From Bacteroides mediterraneensis (lineage in GTDB: Bacteria; Bacteroidota; Bacteroidia; Bacteroidales; Bacteroidaceae), in the NCBI RefSeq assembly GCF_016900355.1, contig NZ_JACJKA010000004.1:62001-126000 (forward strand): a DNA stretch of 64,000 bases, in the 5' to 3' direction. Shown one piece after another: positions 55,884 through 64,000 of this stretch. The position numbers were made by a program, and so were the translations under genes. The notes under the pieces were generated by a model. The model had not been told where the DNA came from. It ran no database searches and was given only the letters and a program-made list of their open reading frames with translations. Numbering within the stretch: position 1 is the first letter of the stretch; every line of letters starts with the position of its first letter.

Positions 55884-56987
55884 ATGGCATTACAATGTGG
55901 TATCGTCGGTTTGCCGAACGTCGGAAAATCGACACTCTTCAACTGCCTGTCCAACGCGAAAGCGCAGGCAGCCAATTTCCCATTCTGTACTATCGAACCG
56001 AATGTAGGAGTCATCACCGTACCCGATGACCGCCTCAACAAACTGGCCGAATTGGTGGATCCGGACCGCATCGTTCCTACTACGGTAGAAATTGTGGACA
56101 TCGCCGGACTGGTGAAAGGAGCCAGCAAAGGAGAAGGACTGGGCAACAAGTTCCTGGCCAACATCCGTGAAACGGATGCCATCCTGCACGTGTTGCGTTG
56201 CTTTGACGATGAAAACGTGACCCATGTGGACGGAAGTGTAGACCCTGTGCGCGACAAGGAAATCATCGACACAGAGCTTCAGCTGAAAGACCTGGAAACC
56301 ATTGAAAGCCGTATCCAGAAGGTGCAGAAACAAGCACAGACCGGCGGTGACAAGGTGGCCAAACAAACCTACGAAGTATTGGTACGCTACCGCGATGCCC
56401 TGCTGCAAGGAAAATCGGCCCGCACCGTACAGTTTGAATCAAAGGACGAACAGAAAATCGCACACGACCTCTTCCTGCTGACCTCCAAACCGGTACTGTA
56501 TGTCTGCAACGTGGACGAAGGCAGTGCAGTAAGTGGCAACAAATACGTAGAGCAGGTACGCGAAGCGGTCAAAGACGAAGGAGCTGAAATCCTGATTGTG
56601 GCCGCCAAAACGGAAGCCGATATTGCCGAACTGGAAACCTACGAAGACCGCCAGATGTTCCTGCAGGAAGTCGGGCTGGAAGAATCGGGCGTGAGCCGAC
56701 TGATACGGGCTGCCTACAAGCTACTGAACCTGGAGACTTACTTCACGGCCGGAAAGATGGAAGTCCGCGCATGGACCTTCCACAAAGGCTGGAAAGCTCC
56801 GCAGTGTGCCGGTGTCATCCACACCGACTTTGAAAAAGGCTTTATCCGCGCCGAGGTCATCAAGTATGACGACTTCATCCACTACGGTTCAGAAGCTGCC
56901 GTACGCGAGGCCGGAAAACTCAATGTGGAAGGTAAGGATTACATCGTGGAAGACGGTGACATCATGCACTTCCGCTTCAATGTATAA
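55884..56987 (+). CDS. ychF: Redox-regulated ribosome-binding ATPase YchF (OLA1 family)
   Basis: A 367-residue P-loop protein of the OBG-like family that prefers ATP to GTP and binds ribosomes. Seen: Walker [27 protein letters not shown], Walker [21 protein letters not shown], the altered G4 region [12 protein letters not shown], and the C-terminal TGS domain ([21 protein letters not shown]). Monocistronic, between a full promoter and a terminator. Confidence 0.98.
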   Translation: MALQCGIVGLPNVGKSTLFNCLSNAKAQAANFPFCTIEPNVGVITVPDDRLNKLAELVDPDRIVPTTVEIVDIAGLVKGASKGEGLGNKFLANIRETDAILHVLRCFDDENVTHVDGSVDPVRDKEIIDTELQLKDLETIESRIQKVQKQAQTGGDKVAKQTYEVLVRYRDALLQGKSARTVQFESKDEQKIAHDLFLLTSKPVLYVCNVDEGSAVSGNKYVEQVREAVKDEGAEILIVAAKTEADIAELETYEDRQMFLQEVGLEESGVSRLIRAAYKLLNLETYFTAGKMEVRAWTFHKGWKAPQCAGVIHTDFEKGFIRAEVIKYDDFIHYGSEAAVREAGKLNVEGKDYIVEDGDIMHFRFNV

Positions 56988-56999
56988 AACTCATTACCT

Positions 57000-57035
57000 C
57001 AGCACGGGACTTCCACGGTTCCGTGCTGTTTTTTT
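57000..57035 (+). terminator. Intrinsic terminator of ychF
   Basis: CAGCACGG (57000-57007) pairs with CCGTGCTG (57021-57028), followed directly by seven T residues. Confidence 0.9.
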
Positions 57036-57057
57036 ATCCCGCTAAATTGATTACACC

Positions 57058-57969
57058 ATGAACTATCTCATCATCGGAACAGGCGGTGTAGGAGGATGCA
57101 TCGCCGGATTTCTTGCCTTGGCAGGCAAGGAAGTCACTTGCATTGCCCGAGGAAAGCACTTGGAGGCCATCCGCCATCAGGGACTGCATTTGAAATCGGA
57201 TTTGAAAGGCGAACATTTTCTCCCCGTGAAAGCCTGTACCGCCGAAGAATTTCAGGGAAAGGCCGACGTAATCTTTGTCTGTGTGAAAGGCTATTCCATC
57301 GACTCCATCAAGGACGTGCTGGAACGGGCTTCCACTCCCGACACACTGGTGATCCCTATCCTCAATGTGTATGGCACTGGTCCCCGTATCGGACGCCTTG
57401 TTCCGTCGGTCCAGGTACTCGACGGCTGTATTTACATCGTAGGATTCGTATCCGGTGAAGGAGAAATCAGCCAGATGGGAAGCATCTTCCGCCTGGTATT
57501 TGGAGCCAGACCGGAGCAGCATGTCGCCCCCGAACGGCTGGAAGCCATTGCCGAAGAACTCCGTGCATGCGGTATCAAAGTGGACGTATCGGACGATATC
57601 AACCGTGATACCTTCATCAAATGGTCGTTCATCTCTGCCATGGCCTGCACAGGAGCTTATCACGATGTGCCGATGGGAGAAGTGCAACACGAAGGTGAAG
57701 TACGTGATACCTTCATCGGCCTGTCGCGTGAAAGCGCACAGATAGGTGAGAAATTAGGCATCCACTACCCCCACGACCCGGTTGCTTACAACCTGATGGT
57801 CATCGACAAACTCGACCCACACAGCACGGCTTCCATGCAGAAAGATATCGCCCGCGGTCATGAATCGGAAATTCAGGGCCTGCTCTTCGACATGATTGCC
57901 TTGGGAGAACAGTTACACATCGACATGCCTACCTACCGAAAAGTGGCTCAGAAATTCAAACCTGCATGA
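57058..57969 (+). CDS. Ketopantoate reductase-like (PanE/ApbA family) protein
   Basis: A 303-residue NADPH-dependent reductase of the ApbA/PanE family. Seen: dinucleotide-binding start [33 protein letters not shown] and the C-terminal helical domain with [16 protein letters not shown], the region of the catalytic lysine. It may reduce 2-dehydropantoate in pantothenate synthesis, but the family contains other ketoacid reductases. Its stop overlaps the next gene by four bases, so the two are probably coupled. Confidence 0.88.
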   Translation: MNYLIIGTGGVGGCIAGFLALAGKEVTCIARGKHLEAIRHQGLHLKSDLKGEHFLPVKACTAEEFQGKADVIFVCVKGYSIDSIKDVLERASTPDTLVIPILNVYGTGPRIGRLVPSVQVLDGCIYIVGFVSGEGEISQMGSIFRLVFGARPEQHVAPERLEAIAEELRACGIKVDVSDDINRDTFIKWSFISAMACTGAYHDVPMGEVQHEGEVRDTFIGLSRESAQIGEKLGIHYPHDPVAYNLMVIDKLDPHSTASMQKDIARGHESEIQGLLFDMIALGEQLHIDMPTYRKVAQKFKPA

Positions 57970-58616
57970 AACACCTGATTGACATTGACACCTGGGAACG
58001 GAAGGACAATTATCTCTTCTTCCGTGACTTCCATAACTCATGGATTGCCATCACCAGCGAAGTGGACTGTACCGAAGCTTACGCCGAAGCCAAGGCCAAA
58101 GGGCATTCCTTTTTCCTGTATTACCTGTATGCCGTACTCCGTGCTGCAAATGAAATCAAGGAGTTCCGCTACCGATGGGACAAGGACGGCCAGGTGGTCT
58201 ACCATGACATGGTAGACATCACCACCCCGATTGCCGTCCCCGGAAAGACCTTCTACACCGTACGTATCCCCTGGCAAAGCGATTTCAAGGCCTTCTACGA
58301 AGAAGCCCGGCGCATCATCACGTCCATTCCGGAAGATGGAGACCCGTACGGCACCGACAAGGAAATTGCCACGCAGGGAGATTTCGACGTCATCCTGCTC
58401 AGCGCGACTCCGAAATTGTATTTCACGTCTGTTTCCTACACACAGTATGCCCCCGGCCATCCGTTGGATTACCCGCTGATGAACGCAGGAAAGGCCGTCA
58501 AGCGGGAAGGAAGGCTGGTAATGCCCATTGCCCTGACAGTGAGTCATGCGTTCGTGGACGGAGCCCACATCTCCCAGTTTTTTGAGAAAGTAGCACAATA
58601 CCTGAAAGAAAGATAA
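57966..58616 (+). CDS. Chloramphenicol acetyltransferase-fold acyltransferase
   Basis: A 216-residue protein of the type A chloramphenicol acetyltransferase family. Seen: [20 protein letters not shown] in the position of the CAT trimer core and the catalytic motif [16 protein letters not shown] (HxxxDG), so the catalytic His and Asp are present. It is coupled to a panE-like gene, not to resistance genes or mobile DNA. Many such chromosomal proteins act on unknown acceptors, so I do not call it a resistance gene. Confidence 0.85.
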   Translation: MKHLIDIDTWERKDNYLFFRDFHNSWIAITSEVDCTEAYAEAKAKGHSFFLYYLYAVLRAANEIKEFRYRWDKDGQVVYHDMVDITTPIAVPGKTFYTVRIPWQSDFKAFYEEARRIITSIPEDGDPYGTDKEIATQGDFDVILLSATPKLYFTSVSYTQYAPGHPLDYPLMNAGKAVKREGRLVMPIALTVSHAFVDGAHISQFFEKVAQYLKER

Positions 58617-58675
58617 GAAAACACAGGTACTTTTCCTGGAAAAGGCCTCGTTCTTTTTTACGCTTTCCGGCGCGG

Positions 58676-58731
58676 AAACGTACGTTTTCCTTACGCGAAA
58701 CGTATGTTTCCGCACCGAGAAACATATGTTT
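58676..58731. repeat. Array C: three 12-bp palindromes at 22-bp spacing, with decayed flanking units
   Basis: AAACGTACGTTT (58676), AAACGTATGTTT (58698) and AAACATATGTTT (58720) start exactly 22 bp apart; each is a perfect or near-perfect palindrome flanked by short GGA/TCC-like arms. A decayed unit, AAACCTAAAACA, lies one period further at 58742, and a partial arm one period earlier at 58654. The phase equals that of arrays A and B but the core is 4 bp shorter. It lies between the CAT-like gene and the membrane regulator gene. Confidence 0.88.
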
Positions 58732-58835
58732 CCTGACTGGGAAACCTAAAACAAGTAAGCGCACTTTTTCATGGATACTGTTACGTTTTTGAATTCCCGC
58801 TTTTTTTCGTTTAATTTGCCCTCAAAGAAGTTGTC

Positions 58836-59822
58836 ATGAAAAAAAGAACTACCACACTCCTGTTTGCCGCCGTTTTTTTCCTTGCCTGCATTGCCATCTG
58901 CGACATCGCCTTCCGCTGTAGCCGGACACAGGTACACACGGCCATCAACAAGGCTTTGCGGGAAGCCGAACGCTTACATTATGAGGACCGTCTAAATACT
59001 TTTCAGACAGACAACAGACTATTCGTAGACCCTGCGCTCAAGGCCTATCTTCTTGCTCCCATTGCCAATCGGAAAATCAAGAGCTATACCCTCCAGACCT
59101 TGGAGAAAAAAACGACTTATGTATTTCAGGACAGTATTCCGGAAGCCACTGCCCGGAAACTGCTGAATGAATACTTGTTAGATGATATTCTGCCAGTCAA
59201 TGCCGAACAAATCAACCAGCTGTTCCAGGCACAACTTGCCCAAAGACACATCAGTGGAATGGCCGGAGTGTTTTATATCCACACGCAGGCCCGCACCCAA
59301 ACACGGGCAGGCATCCTGCCGACAGCCTCAGCTTATCGAACGCCCGTCTATCAGCTCGACCTGACGCACAATCTCCAGCTGCAAGGATGGGCAGACTACG
59401 ACTTCCTTACGCTGCTGCGCTATGTCCCTGTGGCTTATTATAGTACCTTTTTCCTGGTGCTGCTTGTCGGAGGCATACTTCTTTATCTGCGATACAAAAA
59501 ACGGCAGAAAAAGCCTGCAAAAGGCCTCTACATCGACCTGATGCATCAGGCCCTCCTCATCGACGGCATACAATGTGCCATCTCCCGCCTGGATTTACAG
59601 ATTCTCCATCAGTTGTGGACGAAGAATGGAGAATGCGTCAATCGGGAAGAAATTACAGCCACTTGCTGGCCAGATGATGCCGAAGCCAACGAAAAACTCG
59701 AAACCCATATACAAACCATCCGGAAAGTCCTACAGGACTTCCCGGATTATCGGATTGTCACCGTCAAGGGACGGGGATATTATCTGAAGTGTACGCTTAC
59801 TGCGGACAATGTTTCAAATTAA
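58836..59822 (+). CDS. Membrane-bound winged-helix (ToxR/OmpR-type) regulator without receiver
   Basis: A 328-residue protein. Seen: N-terminal membrane segment ([17 protein letters not shown]), a periplasmic region of about 170 residues, a second membrane segment ([18 protein letters not shown]), then a cytoplasmic OmpR-type winged helix at the C-terminus ([40 protein letters not shown]). There is no receiver or kinase, so signalling would be direct from periplasm to DNA. The target is unknown. Array C lies 105 bases upstream. Its 3' end overlaps the convergent rdgB gene by 4 bases. Confidence 0.85.
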   Translation: MKKRTTTLLFAAVFFLACIAICDIAFRCSRTQVHTAINKALREAERLHYEDRLNTFQTDNRLFVDPALKAYLLAPIANRKIKSYTLQTLEKKTTYVFQDSIPEATARKLLNEYLLDDILPVNAEQINQLFQAQLAQRHISGMAGVFYIHTQARTQTRAGILPTASAYRTPVYQLDLTHNLQLQGWADYDFLTLLRYVPVAYYSTFFLVLLVGGILLYLRYKKRQKKPAKGLYIDLMHQALLIDGIQCAISRLDLQILHQLWTKNGECVNREEITATCWPDDAEANEKLETHIQTIRKVLQDFPDYRIVTVKGRGYYLKCTLTADNVSN

Positions 59823-60409
59823 GAAGGCTGTCCGTTCAGGTATTCACACAAATGCTGTACGGCCCTTGCCCGGTGGCTGATTTTATTTTTCTCTTCTGCT
59901 CCCATCTCGGCAAAAGTCTCGGTATAACCTTCGGGTACAAACACCGGATCGTAACCAAAGCCTGAGGCTCCCCGTTTCTCCCGGATGATTTCACCTTTTA
60001 CGATGCCTTCAAACAAGTGCGACTGACCGCCTTCTATCAAGCAGATGGCCGTACGGAACTGTGCCTTCCGGTTGTCTTTTCCCTCCAGCTCAGCCAGCAA
60101 TTTCTTCATGTTGGCCTCCGAATCGTGTCCCTCACCGCCCGCATAGCGTGCTGAATACACTCCAGGAGCTCCATTCAGTGCTTCCACTTCCAGACCCGTA
60201 TCGTCTGCAAAGCAATCCATACCGTAGTGCTGATAAATATACTCCGCCTTGAGTGCCGCATTTCCCTCCAAGGTGTCTGCCGTTTCAGGAATATCTGCCT
60301 CACAATGAATATCTTTCAGGCTCAAGATATCTACCTTATCTCCCAAGATGGCCCGTATTTCGTCCAACTTATGGGCATTGTTTGTCGCAAAAACCAGTTT
60401 CTTCTTCAT
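59819..60409 (-). CDS. rdgB: XTP/dITP diphosphatase
   Basis: A 196-residue house-cleaning enzyme that converts dITP, XTP and similar faulty nucleotides to monophosphates. Seen: substrate-binding start [59 protein letters not shown] and the terminal KISHRARA. A full promoter with both boxes lies upstream. It converges with the winged-helix regulator gene. Confidence 0.97.
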   Translation of the reverse strand: MKKKLVFATNNAHKLDEIRAILGDKVDILSLKDIHCEADIPETADTLEGNAALKAEYIYQHYGMDCFADDTGLEVEALNGAPGVYSARYAGGEGHDSEANMKKLLAELEGKDNRKAQFRTAICLIEGGQSHLFEGIVKGEIIREKRGASGFGYDPVFVPEGYTETFAEMGAEEKNKISHRARAVQHLCEYLNGQPS

Positions 60410-60437
60410 ACAAACTTCCTAATCAAATTTACAGGTA

Positions 60438-60469
60438 CAAAGATACATACCAACCCTTTAGTATTCAAA
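60438..60469 (-). promoter_or_regulatory. Predicted promoter (-33 and -7) of rdgB
   Basis: The minus strand reads TTTG (60469-60466), 20 bases, then TATCTTTG (60445-60438). Both boxes and the spacing are an exact match to the Bacteroides consensus. The start codon is 28 bases further. Confidence 0.75.
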
Positions 60470-60490
60470 CTGTATCCCTAAAAACTACAT

Positions 60491-60526
60491 AAAAAAGGTC
60501 CAGCTTCCTTCTCAGGAAACCAGACC
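60491..60526 (-). terminator. Intrinsic terminator after the GH20 gene
   Basis: GGTC (60497-60500) with GACC (60523-60526) and an inner TTCCT/AGGAA stem form a hairpin that is followed on the minus strand by six T residues. Confidence 0.8.
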
Positions 60527-60554
60527 CCATCGTTATAAAAGAACTGTCAATATA

Positions 60555-62891
60555 TTAGTTCAATACGATTTCATCCACAAACAGATAGCCCGGATTGCCT
60601 TTTCCTCCATGCCATGCCGGAATGTTCTTTTCAGACAAAGCGGTTACCTTCACATAACGGGCCTTCACCGGCGTAAACTTCAGCGTATGCGTATAAATCT
60701 GGTTGGCATCCTTCTCGGTCATGGCCGGATAGGTTTCAGAAGCCACTTTCTTGAAGGTCTTGTTGTCATCGGATACTTCTACCGTGATTCCTCTGGCATC
60801 AAAAATCCAGTCACCTTTTTCCACGCAGGTACGCAGGGTCATGGAACTGATTTCAGTCTCTTCCTTCAAATCAATTACCGCTTCCATGTCGTTCTTGTAG
60901 AACGCAATCCAACGGCCGGTCTTGTAGTTCCGGTTACCGGTCATACCGTCTACCAACGTCACCGCTCCCTTGAACTCGTAAGGTTTGTTGATGGGTTGCA
61001 GCATTGTAATCGGTTTCGCCGTAGACTTACTGAATGAGATGCTGTCGAGTGTCACACGGGAATTGCCTTCCGGACGTACCGCCATCATGCGCAAAACACA
61101 GGCTGCATCAATGCTCAGACTGCCTTCAAACTTGGTAGAAGAAGCCGTCGGTTCAGTTCCATCCAGGGTGTAATATATCGGAGCCTCATCAATCGTAGCC
61201 GCACTGACATCCAGTTTACCGGTTTCCGAATTCGGCACAATATTCACGTTCACATCAAAGATATGAGTCGCATAGTTCCATCCCTTCAACTGATAAATCT
61301 TGGTCAGACGAGCCGTACGTTTCAGGAATCCCTGATAATCTTTCTTCTTTTCAGGAGCACTCCACTGGGTTTCGCAGAGGGCAGCCATACGCGGCAATAC
61401 CATGTACTGTGCCTGTGCAAGCGTAGGAATGTATTCCGTCCACAGATTAGCCTGTACACCCGTGATGTATTTCTGTTCTTCCGGAGAAAGTGCAGCAGGC
61501 ATCGGTTCGTAGCTATACACTCTTTCAATCGGCAGATAACCACCAATAGCCAGCGGTTCATTGTCGGTATCCTTCGCCTGATAATAGTCAAAATACAGGT
61601 AAGTGTTCGGTGTCATAATGACATTGTGCTTCTGGTGAGCGGCTTCAATACCTCCTGCTTCGCCTCTCCAAGACATTACCGTAGCATTCGGAGCCAGTCC
61701 ACCTTCCAGGATTTCATCCCACCCAATCATGTTCCGTCCATGCTCAGTGAGGAACTTCTCAGCTTCATGAATCACATAGCTCTGCAAATATTCTTCCTTG
61801 GAGTGCTTGCTGTCGCCCTTGATACCCAAGGCCTTGATACGGGCCTGACATTTCGGACAAGTCTCCCACTTCACTTTCGGGCATTCGTCGCCACCCACAT
61901 GAATGTATTTAGACGGGAAGATTTCGATAATTTCAGCCAGCACATCCTTGATAAACTGGATGGTCTTGTCGTTTCCGGCACAAAGCACATTGTCGGAGAT
62001 ACCCCACATACGCCATACTTCATACGGACCACCTGTACATCCCAGTTCCGGATAAGCCGCCAAAGCGGCCTGCATGTGTCCCGGCATGTCGATTTCCGGA
62101 ATGACCGTGATGTAACGTTCTGCCGCGTATGCCACAATTTCCTTAGCCTGTTCCTGGGTATAGAAACCACCGTAAGGCTTACCGTCGTATTCGCCCGAGT
62201 TGCGTCCGATAACCGTTTCACTACGCTTGGAACCGATTTCGGTCAGCTTCGGATATTTCTTGATTTCAATACGCCACCCCTGGTCTTCAGAAAGATGCCA
62301 GTGGAAACGGTTGATGTTATGCAACGCCAGCATGTCGATGTACGTCTTAATCTCATCTACCGTAAACATGTGACGGCCTACATCGAGCATCATTCCACGA
62401 TAGCTGAAGCGCGGACTGTCGTTGATTTCTACTGCGGGCAATTCAATGGCACCCCCTCCTTCATGCACAGATACAGACTTACGTAAAGTCTGGATACCAT
62501 AGAACACACCAGCTTCCGAAGGAGCGGCAATCACCACTTTCTTTCCGTCCACCGTCAAACGATATGCTTCCGGAGAATTGGCTTCCAGACCCAGCTTCAG
62601 CACAATTCCCTCTTCTTTCTCTCCTTCTTGTGTCTTCAACGTAATCCCCGTCTGTTCTTTGATAAAAGTAGCCAGGAATTCCGCATTCTTTTTCATTTTT
62701 TCGTTTCCGGCAGGATAATAGACCGTTTCTCCACTCTTCAGCAGAAACGATCCCTGTGATGCCGCTGTAATTTCCAATGGCATAGGTACCACCTGATAGT
62801 CTGCCACTGCGGTCGGACTATCCGTACACGAAGTGATCAGCATTCCAGCCAATGCCAACCCCAAACAATTCATTTTTGAAAATGGTTTCAT
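60555..62891 (-). CDS. Beta-N-acetylhexosaminidase lipoprotein, glycoside hydrolase family 20
   Basis: A 778-residue surface or periplasmic lipoprotein (lipobox ITSC, residue 22) that removes terminal GlcNAc or GalNAc from glycans. Seen: N-terminal GH20b domain (YQVVPMPLEIT), catalytic barrel with FSYRGMMLDVGRHMF, HWHLSEDQGWRIEIKKYP and the catalytic Asp-Glu pair HVGGDECPK near residue 333, WTEYIPTLAQAQYMVLPR, then a chitobiase-like C-terminal region (PIYYTLDGTEPTASS) and a final F5/8-type carbohydrate-binding-like domain (about 640-778). I use ATG 62891 (MKPFSKMN); upstream in-frame codons add only a hydrophobic run. Downstream of a beta-mannosidase-like gene (16-base gap). Confidence 0.95.
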   Translation of the reverse strand: MKPFSKMNCLGLALAGMLITSCTDSPTAVADYQVVPMPLEITAASQGSFLLKSGETVYYPAGNEKMKKNAEFLATFIKEQTGITLKTQEGEKEEGIVLKLGLEANSPEAYRLTVDGKKVVIAAPSEAGVFYGIQTLRKSVSVHEGGGAIELPAVEINDSPRFSYRGMMLDVGRHMFTVDEIKTYIDMLALHNINRFHWHLSEDQGWRIEIKKYPKLTEIGSKRSETVIGRNSGEYDGKPYGGFYTQEQAKEIVAYAAERYITVIPEIDMPGHMQAALAAYPELGCTGGPYEVWRMWGISDNVLCAGNDKTIQFIKDVLAEIIEIFPSKYIHVGGDECPKVKWETCPKCQARIKALGIKGDSKHSKEEYLQSYVIHEAEKFLTEHGRNMIGWDEILEGGLAPNATVMSWRGEAGGIEAAHQKHNVIMTPNTYLYFDYYQAKDTDNEPLAIGGYLPIERVYSYEPMPAALSPEEQKYITGVQANLWTEYIPTLAQAQYMVLPRMAALCETQWSAPEKKKDYQGFLKRTARLTKIYQLKGWNYATHIFDVNVNIVPNSETGKLDVSAATIDEAPIYYTLDGTEPTASSTKFEGSLSIDAACVLRMMAVRPEGNSRVTLDSISFSKSTAKPITMLQPINKPYEFKGAVTLVDGMTGNRNYKTGRWIAFYKNDMEAVIDLKEETEISSMTLRTCVEKGDWIFDARGITVEVSDDNKTFKKVASETYPAMTEKDANQIYTHTLKFTPVKARYVKVTALSEKNIPAWHGGKGNPGYLFVDEIVLN

Positions 62892-62907
62892 GTCGATAAT
62901 ATAAAGG

Positions 62908-64000
62908 TTAATAATTAGAAGTAATATCACTCAATTGATGAATATGGACCGTAATATCCTCCAAAGGACTTCCATCGGCCGAAGAGACCGTCACTTTCTT
63001 GGTCACTCCCGGCAGCAAATCAAAGAAGTTATCGGAAAAACGTACCCCTTGCACCGGTATCTCGATAAATACATCCCGCGCCAGTTGATTGGATTTCAAG
63101 GTTAGCTCGTAAACTCCTTTCTTAGGCGTTTTCTTGCAAGAAATCTTCGCCTTAGGCAGACGCTGGTATTTGGGATATACCGGATAGTAGACTTCATCCG
63201 AGAGTATCTTCCGGCTTTGATGCCCTTTTAAGGTCATACGCAGGAAAGAAGCCGTCGTATCACAGGCTGCAAAAGCCTTCTGCCAATCCTCTTCATAGAG
63301 TACCTCCGAAGCATTGACCGGCAAGTTGCCGTCTATTTGCTGCCGACGATGTACCTTTCCCTGAAAGTCAGTCCATTCCAGTTGCAAGGTCACTTTTTCC
63401 GTTTTCAGGCAATCCGACAACACATACACACGCAGTTTATCTCCTTCCCGGATGGCATTGATCAGCACCGGAGCAAAAGCTCTTTGGGTCTGGTACTGCA
63501 TGGCTTTCCAGTTGCCATAATAATCAATGGCCGACCAGGACACGACCGGCCAACTATCATTCAGCTGCCAAGGCAGACTTCCCATACAATACGGGCGATT
63601 CCGGCGATGTGCCTCCATACCATGACGCATGCCCTGTCCTTGCAAGACAAGACCAGCATACACCAAATCTTCAAATTTCTCCGGCACTGGATAATAGAGG
63701 GCCATCGTCTTTTTTATCAAGGCATTCCCGATGGTACTCTTTTGATGTGCGTTCATCACCGGCGATTCCAGTGCATAATCTTCCGGAGAGGCAAACGTAC
63801 GGATAGTTTTCATTTCCGGGAAGGCCTGGAACCCGTATTCACTCATAAAGCGGGGAATCTCCTTGTCGAGACTCTCGAAAGGTTTCTGGCCGTACCAAGT
63901 ACCCCAGTTATGGCTGTCGGCAATCTTCCAGCTTTCCGGTCTTCCCCAGTTGGCTTCATACGGAGAGCCCTCCAGATAGAACCGACCTGGATCCAACTCT
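62908..64000 (-). CDS. Glycoside hydrolase family 2 beta-mannosidase-like protein, 5' part outside the window
   Basis: The C-terminal 364 residues of a larger protein; the reading frame is open to the right edge. Seen: FMSEYGFQAFPEMKTI, which carries the probable catalytic nucleophile glutamate, GSLPWQLNDSWPVVSWSAID, typical of family 2 mannosidases, and a C-terminal beta-sandwich. The acid/base glutamate (NE motif) would lie upstream outside the window. It probably trims mannose from host or plant glycans together with the GH20 enzyme encoded 16 bases downstream. Confidence 0.9.
   Translation of the reverse strand, partial: ELDPGRFYLEGSPYEANWGRPESWKIADSHNWGTWYGQKPFESLDKEIPRFMSEYGFQAFPEMKTIRTFASPEDYALESPVMNAHQKSTIGNALIKKTMALYYPVPEKFEDLVYAGLVLQGQGMRHGMEAHRRNRPYCMGSLPWQLNDSWPVVSWSAIDYYGNWKAMQYQTQRAFAPVLINAIREGDKLRVYVLSDCLKTEKVTLQLEWTDFQGKVHRRQQIDGNLPVNASEVLYEEDWQKAFAACDTTASFLRMTLKGHQSRKILSDEVYYPVYPKYQRLPKAKISCKKTPKKGVYELTLKSNQLARDVFIEIPVQGVRFSDNFFDLLPGVTKKVTVSSADGSPLEDITVHIHQLSDITSNY

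Noticed and set aside
57966-58616. Chloramphenicol resistance gene.
   Set aside because: The fold and catalytic motif fit, but the gene is chromosomal, coupled to a metabolic reductase and has no sign of transfer; many family members have other acceptors.
1-64000. tRNA, rRNA or insertion sequences.
   Set aside because: I looked through the gaps between genes and found no cloverleaf-like sequence, transposase gene or paired terminal repeats. A short non-standard RNA could still be missed by eye.

Overview
The window looks like chromosomal DNA of a gut Bacteroidales species, most likely Bacteroides or Phocaeicola. Evidence: a one-piece hybrid two-component regulator, a SecD-SecF fusion, a three-gene sdhCAB/frd operon of the Bacteroidetes type, a type V (FimA/Mfa1-like) fimbrial locus, lipoprotein glycosidases, families such as DUF2851, DUF3575, DUF3810, DUF3836, DUF3868, DUF4906 and DUF5106, and repeated promoter signatures of the Bacteroides form TAnnTTTG, several with a TTG-type -33 box exactly 20 bases upstream. 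I see no tRNA, rRNA, insertion sequence, prophage or CRISPR array. The species call is inference.

Layout. 0-3.6 kb: the cut-off end of a hybrid sensor/AraC regulator. 3.8-6.8 kb: secDF. 7.0-15.6 kb, minus strand: dapB, two signal-peptidase-I paralogues and a WbqC-like gene, then two rhomboids, an endonuclease/phosphatase-family gene and an M3 peptidase. 15.6-22 kb: housekeeping genes (DUF2851, Dus, thioesterase, dprA), an AAA ATPase with a nuclease-like end and a thioredoxin-like lipoprotein. 22.1-32.6 kb, minus strand: a complete fimbrial locus with a membrane-bound AraC-type regulator. 32.8-36.4 kb: succinate dehydrogenase/fumarate reductase. 36.6-43.2 kb, minus strand: DUF3810, GNAT-like, parE, coaD, ctpA. 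43.3-51.2 kb, plus strand: nucleoside-gate protein, ybeY, mnmG, apt, uvrC, dtd, mazG-like, deoC. 51.2-60.4 kb: polyprenyl synthase, polA, DUF3836, ychF, panE-like, CAT-like, a membrane winged-helix regulator and rdgB. 60.5-64 kb: GH20 hexosaminidase and a cut-off GH2 beta-mannosidase-like gene.

The most unusual structures are not genes. Two intergenic arrays (3607-3732 and 36514-36639) each hold six 16-bp near-palindromes of the form AAACG...CGTTT, whose starts are exactly 22 bp apart. A third array with a shorter 12-bp core and the same 22-bp phase lies at 58676-58731. All three lie downstream of a stop codon. A perfect 16-bp parS-type palindrome (46887-46902) follows mnmG and suggests an origin-proximal position. 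A promoter followed after about 65 bases by a strong terminator lies in front of the fimbrial regulator and may be a small RNA or an attenuator. The two neighbouring signal peptidases appear, by eye alignment, each to lack a different half of the Ser/Lys dyad.

The genes divide into functional groups: envelope export and proteolysis (secDF, lepB pair, rhomboids, ctpA), surface fimbriae, anaerobic respiration, nucleotide salvage and sanitation (apt, mazG-like, deoC, rdgB), translation and RNA modification (mnmG, ybeY, dtd, dus), DNA repair and replication (uvrC, polA, parE, dprA) and host-glycan degradation (GH20, GH2, and probably the targets of the hybrid regulator).
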